A DNA stretch of 12,649 nucleotides from Planctomycetaceae bacterium (GTDB taxonomy: Bacteria > Planctomycetota > Phycisphaerae > Phycisphaerales > SM1A02). The position numbers and the translations under genes were made by a program. The stretch spans positions 1 through 12,649 of the forward strand of contig JAIYBS010000190.1 in assembly GCA_027488415.1 (NCBI GenBank), written 5' to 3'. Positions 9,064 through 12,649 of the stretch are shown one piece after another. Each line of letters starts with the position of its first letter. Within the stretch, counting starts at the first letter, position 1. The notes beneath the pieces are model-generated. The model searched no databases, was not told the origin of the DNA, and was given only the letters and a program-made list of their open reading frames with translations.

Positions 9064-10401
9064 ATGCGCCTTGCACGGATGACCTTCCTCGCCGCGGCGA
9101 TCTCGGCGCCCGACGTCACCGCCGAGCTCGCCCGCATGCGTGCGGATCTCGCGGAGATCCGCCGCGCCCGCGACGAGTCGTGGCTCGACGCGCAGCGCGC
9201 GGAGGAAGTCCGCGCGCTCGTGCGCGACGTGCTGGCCGATTCCTCCGTGCGCTCGCAGTGGTCCGGCTCGCCGCTCGTGACCGGCTACGACCAGGCTCGC
9301 GGCTTCTATCTGGGGCTCGATGACCAAGGCCAGTCGATCCGCGCGTTCGGGTTCGGCCAGGTGCGCTTCGTTTGGAACGACGGATACGACGCGGCCGAGC
9401 GCACGCCCGCGGCGGACGATGTCTGGGGCGCGGAGGTCCGCCGCATCCAGCTCTTCGTGACCGGCACGATCGGCGGACCCGACCTCACGTGGCTGATCGG
9501 CCTCTCGGTCGGGTCGTGGAACGACCCGGTGAACCTGCAGGGGATCCGCGCGAATCCCCGCGTCGTCAACGGCTCGCCGCCCCAGATCAGCTACCTCACC
9601 GTCACCAAGCAGCTCGGCGACGGCTGGTACCTGCAGGTCGGGAACGTCTTCACGCCGTTCACGTACGAAAGCCACCTGTTCTCGACCGCGGAGACGCAGA
9701 TGGGCGAGTGCTCGATGCTCGAGTGGCTCTTCACCGCGGCGTTCACGACCGGAGCGAGCGTCGGCTGGGACGGCGACTCGGTGCGATGGCAGGCGGTGGT
9801 CGGCGACCAGGTCGGCACCGGCCCCGGCGCGTGGAACGCCGCCGTGAACCAGTCGATCGCCGCCACGGGGCGCCTGAACTGGAAGCTCTGCGGCACCTGG
9901 GAGCAGTACGCCCTCGAGACGAGCTTCCCGGGCCAGCCCTTCGGCGCGTTCGTGGGTCTCGCCGGCCAGTACCAGAACGGCCGGGCCATCAACCCGGCGT
10001 CGAGCGGCGGCGTGAACCCGCGCGCGGTCACCGCGGACCTCGCGCTCATGTTCGGCGGCGCGAACCTCATCCTGCAGGGGATCTGGGCCGACCAGTGGAT
10101 CGACCGCGACGAGCAGTCGTGGGGCGGGCTCGTCCAGGGCGGCGTGTTCCTCGGCCCGGCCGTCGAGGCATTCACGAGCTGGGGCATCGCGGACGTGGGC
10201 GGCACGCAGTCGCGCATCAACGTCGGCGCCAACTGGTACCTCGACGGCCAGGCCCTCAAGCTGACCGGGATGGTCATCGTGCCGCTCACGTCGATTCCCG
10301 GGAACGCGGACACGGCGGTGCTGCCGCCCCAGGGCCTCGGCGGCGGCGCCGACCCGAACAACAACCTGTCGGTGGTCCTGCAGCTGCAGGCCGAATTCTG
10401 A
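9064..10401 (+). CDS. Porin 3: divergent short-stem outer-membrane beta-barrel paralogue
   Basis: The 445-residue product starts MRLARMTFLAAAISA, a short but plausible signal peptide with two Arg residues, followed by the shortest coiled coil of the four (about residues 18-38, ELARMRADLAEIRRARDES). The junction motif begins at W40 (WLDAQRAEEVR, RDVLADS). The barrel then opens with a changed version of the shared strand: GFYLGLDDQGQSI replaces the FFxxSADG form of the other three. It retains QVRFVWND, ETQMGECSMLEWLF and a C-terminal LQLQAEF. It groups with porin 2 by internal and terminal motifs. Codon use is strongly G/C-ending, unlike porin 2, suggesting lower expression and a diverged copy, perhaps with changed specificity. 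It lies 34 nt beyond the porin 2 terminator stem with its own TAGGAT box. No T-run terminator follows it. Confidence 0.8.
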   Translation: MRLARMTFLAAAISAPDVTAELARMRADLAEIRRARDESWLDAQRAEEVRALVRDVLADSSVRSQWSGSPLVTGYDQARGFYLGLDDQGQSIRAFGFGQVRFVWNDGYDAAERTPAADDVWGAEVRRIQLFVTGTIGGPDLTWLIGLSVGSWNDPVNLQGIRANPRVVNGSPPQISYLTVTKQLGDGWYLQVGNVFTPFTYESHLFSTAETQMGECSMLEWLFTAAFTTGASVGWDGDSVRWQAVVGDQVGTGPGAWNAAVNQSIAATGRLNWKLCGTWEQYALETSFPGQPFGAFVGLAGQYQNGRAINPASSGGVNPRAVTADLALMFGGANLILQGIWADQWIDRDEQSWGGLVQGGVFLGPAVEAFTSWGIADVGGTQSRINVGANWYLDGQALKLTGMVIVPLTSIPGNADTAVLPPQGLGGGADPNNNLSVVLQLQAEF

Positions 10402-10441
10402 CGCTTTCCGGACACGGGCTGAAGGGGCGGGCGCGTCGATG

Positions 10442-10454
10442 CCGATGAAATCGG
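10442..10454. promoter_or_regulatory. Inverted repeat just upstream of the porin 4 -10 box
   Basis: CCGAT (10442-10446) and ATCGG (10450-10454) are inverted around GAA, with further partial symmetry outside (TCGATG...GTGCGA). The repeat occupies the region between where a -35 would lie and the TAGCAT box, a position suited to a regulator's operator. It is short, so chance is possible. Confidence 0.3.
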
Positions 10455-10459
10455 TGCGA

Positions 10460-10465
10460 TAGCAT
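10460..10465 (+). promoter_or_regulatory. -10-like box (TAGCAT) for porin 4
   Basis: TAGCAT ends 11 nt before the ATG at 10477, the same spacing as at nuoH and radA. The spacer TCGCCTACCCC has no Shine-Dalgarno sequence. A leader of about 5 nt would result. Promoter role inferred. Confidence 0.5.
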
Positions 10466-10476
10466 TCGCCTACCCC

Positions 10477-12153
10477 ATGCCCCGCTCACCGGGACATCTT
10501 GCATCGGCGATCGCGGCGACGGCCCTCCTGGCCGGCTCCGCGGCGGCGCAGTCGGCGGCCCCCGCGGTCGACCCGGCGGCGTCGGGCGACGTCCTCGCGC
10601 GCCCCGCGCCGAGCGTCGACGAGCTGATGAAGCGCCTCGAGACCCTCGAGGACCGCAACCGCGAGCTCGAGACTCGCGTGACCGACCTGACGCGCGAGCA
10701 GGGCGAGGAGTGGCTCGGCGAGCAGCGCGCCGGGCAGATCCGCGACATCGTTCGCGACGTGCTCGCCGACAGCGACCAGCGCGCGAGCCTCCGCGACGGC
10801 GGGATGACCGCCGGCTGGAACGACGGCTTCTTCCTCGCCAGCGCCGACGGTCGCTTCCGCCTGAACGTCGGCGGCTTCCTGCAGACCCGCTTCATCTGGA
10901 GCGCGATCCGGCAGGGCAACTACAACGGCGCCTTCGGCCAGGGCAACCAGCAGTTCGTCCTCGACCGCAAGGGGAACCGCTACGGCTTCGACGTTCCCGA
11001 GCTGCAGCTGTGGGCCGACGGCCACGTCTTCAGCCGCGACTTCCAGTACATGGTGAAGGCCCGGTTCTTCCAGGAAGTCACCACGAACATCAACAAGGGC
11101 ACCAACGCGCAGAGCCAGTCGACCGCGGTGCCGGGCGCGGCCGACTACAGCGACTTCGAGCTGATGGACGCGTGGATCCGCGTCAACCTCGACGACAACT
11201 GGTCGGTGCGCGCGGGCCAGTACCGCTCGCCGTTCTCGCGCGGATTCCTGGTGCTCGAGCAGTACCAGATGTCCGCGTCGCGCTCGGTGGTCGACTTCCA
11301 CTACGCGCTCGGCTACGTGCAGGGCATCGAGGGCGAGTTCATGTCCGACGAGACGCGCGTGCGCGCCTCGATCAACAACGGGCAGCAGGACCAGCTCCTC
11401 GGCGACATCAACCAGAGCACGGGCGCCGGCGGGTTCGTGATCTACCCGACCGGCACGTTCGGCGGGCAGAACAGCCCGTTCTGGGTGCAGAACTCGCAGT
11501 TCGCCGCCACCGCGCGCTGGGACTGGAAGCCGGCCGGCAGCTGGGACCAGTTCCGCAGCTACACGAGCCCCACCGGCGAGACGTTCGGCTTCCTCACCGG
11601 CCTCGGCCTGCACTACCAGCGCGCGCAGGGCTATCAGGCGGCGGACGACACGCCCGGTCAGCCGAACCCGACCTCCGAGTGGTTCGCCGCGACGATCGAC
11701 GCGCAGGCGAACTTCGGCGGCGCATCGCTCTACGGCTCGGTGTTCTACAACTACGTCAGCGCGCCGGGCGCGGTGCTCCCGAGCTTCGGCGACGCGTCGG
11801 ACAACATCCGGCAGGACTTCGGCGACCTGAACATCATCGCGGCGCAGATGATGGGCGCCGTCTACGTCATGCCGAAGGTCGAGGCGTTCGGACGCTACGA
11901 GTTCGCCTACATCACGGGCTACAACGATCCCGTCGTCGCGGCGCTCAACAGCCAGATCGTCGACGCCGACCCGCTGAACCTGCTGACAGTCGGCGTGAAC
12001 TGCTACCTCGACGGCCAGGACGTGAAGTGGACCACCGACCTCGGCTGGGCGATCACCGACGTCCACCCGTGGTTCGCCGACGTGAACGCCGGCTGGCGCC
12101 CGTCCCGGGCGAACGAGATCGTGTTCCGCACGCAGCTGCAGCTGATGTTCTGA
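10477..12153 (+). CDS. Porin 4: coiled-coil-stemmed outer-membrane beta-barrel protein (OprP/OprO-like)
   Basis: At 558 residues this is the longest of the four porins. It has a clear signal peptide (SAIAATALLAGSAAAQ, cleavage near residue 24), a Pro/Ala linker, a long coiled coil at about residues 46-77 (SVDELMKRLETLEDRNRELE), and the junction motif from W79 (WLGEQRAGQIR, RDVLADS). GWNDGFFLASADGRFRL and a beta barrel follow, ending RTQLQLMF. Barrel strands such as FELMDAWIRVNLDDNWSVRA and RAGQYRSPFSRGFLV are typical of the phosphate-selective porin O/P superfamily. Paired with porin 1 by its C-terminal half (VNAGWRPSRANEIVFRT; compare GADWRPTQTG in porin 1). In the conserved NWY...K strand of the others, Trp is replaced by Cys here (GVNCYLDGQDVK). 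It probably acts as a general or anion-type channel; the substrate cannot be inferred. Confidence 0.85.
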   Translation: MPRSPGHLASAIAATALLAGSAAAQSAAPAVDPAASGDVLARPAPSVDELMKRLETLEDRNRELETRVTDLTREQGEEWLGEQRAGQIRDIVRDVLADSDQRASLRDGGMTAGWNDGFFLASADGRFRLNVGGFLQTRFIWSAIRQGNYNGAFGQGNQQFVLDRKGNRYGFDVPELQLWADGHVFSRDFQYMVKARFFQEVTTNINKGTNAQSQSTAVPGAADYSDFELMDAWIRVNLDDNWSVRAGQYRSPFSRGFLVLEQYQMSASRSVVDFHYALGYVQGIEGEFMSDETRVRASINNGQQDQLLGDINQSTGAGGFVIYPTGTFGGQNSPFWVQNSQFAATARWDWKPAGSWDQFRSYTSPTGETFGFLTGLGLHYQRAQGYQAADDTPGQPNPTSEWFAATIDAQANFGGASLYGSVFYNYVSAPGAVLPSFGDASDNIRQDFGDLNIIAAQMMGAVYVMPKVEAFGRYEFAYITGYNDPVVAALNSQIVDADPLNLLTVGVNCYLDGQDVKWTTDLGWAITDVHPWFADVNAGWRPSRANEIVFRTQLQLMF

Positions 12154-12160
12154 GCCTCGT

Positions 12161-12186
12161 TTCCGCCGGGGAAGGGCGGGGCGGAA
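12161..12186 (+). other. Hairpin between porin 4 and purL
   Basis: TTCCGCC (12161-12167) pairs with GGCGGAA (12180-12186) over a 12-nt purine-rich loop. It begins 7 nt after the porin 4 stop and ends 4 nt before the purL promoter box. It may end porin 4 transcription, but there is no T-run. Confidence 0.4.
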
Positions 12187-12190
12187 GCCC

Positions 12191-12196
12191 TATCAT
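12191..12196 (+). promoter_or_regulatory. -10-like box (TATCAT) for purL
   Basis: TATCAT ends 9 nt before the ATG at 12206. The spacer TCACGGCCC carries no Shine-Dalgarno sequence. It is a good match to TATAAT in four of six positions. Promoter role inferred. Confidence 0.5.
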
Positions 12197-12205
12197 TCAC
12201 GGCCC

Positions 12206-12649
12206 ATGGTCGTGGTCCACCGCGTCGAAGTCCGTCCCAAGCCCGGTCACCGCGACACGCGCGCTGACGGGGTCCTTCGCCAGTCCGCCTCGCTCGGCCT
12301 GCCGACTCCGGCGGCCGCTCAGCACGCGTGCGTGTACCTGCTCGAGGGCGACCTGACCGACCAGCAGGTGCGCCGGATCGCCGACGAGCTGCTCGCGGAC
12401 CCGGTGACGCAGGTCGCCGAGGTCCAGCCGCGCGGATCGGCGCGTGCCCGGCTCGATGCGCTCGTCGAGGTGCACCCGCTGCCCGGCGTGACCGACCCCG
12501 CGGCCGAGAGCGTCGAGCTCGCGGTCGAGGCGATGTTCGGCCTGCGCGTCAAGGTCCGCACCGGCGACCGCTACGACCTCGCGGGCGTGGCGGCGCGCGA
12601 CGCGGTCGCGCTCGGCGAGCGCGGCATCGCGAACCCCGTCATCCAGGGC
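12206..12649 (+). CDS. purL: FGAM synthase (PurL) N-terminus with two PurS-like repeats, 3' end cut by window edge
   Basis: The frame is open for 148 codons to the window edge. PurL with PurS and PurQ converts FGAR, ATP and glutamine-derived ammonia to FGAM in purine synthesis. The visible part consists of two PurS-like units. Repeat 1 has RVEVRPKPGHRD (residues 6-17), YLLEGDLTD, and ELLADPVTQ (61-69). Repeat 2 has VEVHPLPGVTDPAAESVE (87-104), then a strand with the TGD turn, and IANPVIQ (141-147). The spacing from PG to the DPV/NPV motif is nearly equal in both (53 and 51 residues). This matches free PurS (KPGVLDP ... LLANPVIE) and the double-PurS N-domain of large PurL enzymes. The ATG is placed by the TATCAT box. 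It could instead be a stand-alone double PurS protein; the sequence to the right would decide. Confidence 0.75.
   Translation, partial: MVVVHRVEVRPKPGHRDTRADGVLRQSASLGLPTPAAAQHACVYLLEGDLTDQQVRRIADELLADPVTQVAEVQPRGSARARLDALVEVHPLPGVTDPAAESVELAVEAMFGLRVKVRTGDRYDLAGVAARDAVALGERGIANPVIQG

Noticed and set aside
5749..12153. Naming the porins as phosphate channels or giving oprP/oprO symbols
   Set aside because: Only the barrel style suggests that superfamily; no binding residues or pho box could be identified, so substrate and symbol are left open.

Overview
The window is uniformly GC-rich, with almost every third codon position G or C. It looks like chromosomal DNA from a planctomycete, most likely a Phycisphaerae-like lineage. 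That placement is an inference from recall: it rests on the porin-type outer-membrane proteins with a coiled-coil stem and a WLxxQRA / DVLADS motif, and on the overall style of the housekeeping genes. No rRNA, tRNA, IS element, phage gene or CRISPR array was seen.

Layout. The 3' part of carB (carbamoyl-phosphate synthase large subunit) runs in from the left edge to 2570. It is followed by a stand-alone nuoH (2598-3833). A small convergent minus-strand gene of unknown function (3844-4071) and a 27-bp near-perfect palindrome (4113-4139) separate nuoH from radA (4195-5619). Next comes an array of four paralogous outer-membrane beta-barrel genes, all on the plus strand (5749-7260, 7570-8952, 9064-10401, 10477-12153). 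The last gene, starting at 12206 and cut by the right edge, is the N-terminal part of a PurL-type FGAM synthase that opens with two PurS-like repeats.

How the genes work together. The flanking genes are unrelated housekeeping functions: pyrimidine/arginine synthesis, respiration, recombinational repair and purine synthesis. The porin array is the distinctive part. All four proteins share one plan: export signal, coiled coil of variable length, a conserved 21-residue junction, a beta barrel and a C-terminal Phe. By their C-terminal ends, porins 1 and 4 resemble each other and porins 2 and 3 resemble each other, giving an A-B-B'-A' order. Porin 2 is set up for heavy expression, with an extended -10 promoter, a structured leader of about 140 nt, a strong Shine-Dalgarno sequence, T-ending codons unlike its neighbours, and a strong intrinsic terminator.

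The most interesting system-level signal is at the gene starts. The other six visible plus-strand starts (nuoH, radA, porins 1, 3 and 4, purL) have a TAnnnT box ending only 7-11 nt before the ATG and no convincing Shine-Dalgarno sequence. This suggests leaderless or nearly leaderless transcripts, each gene with its own promoter, and porin 2 as the exception.
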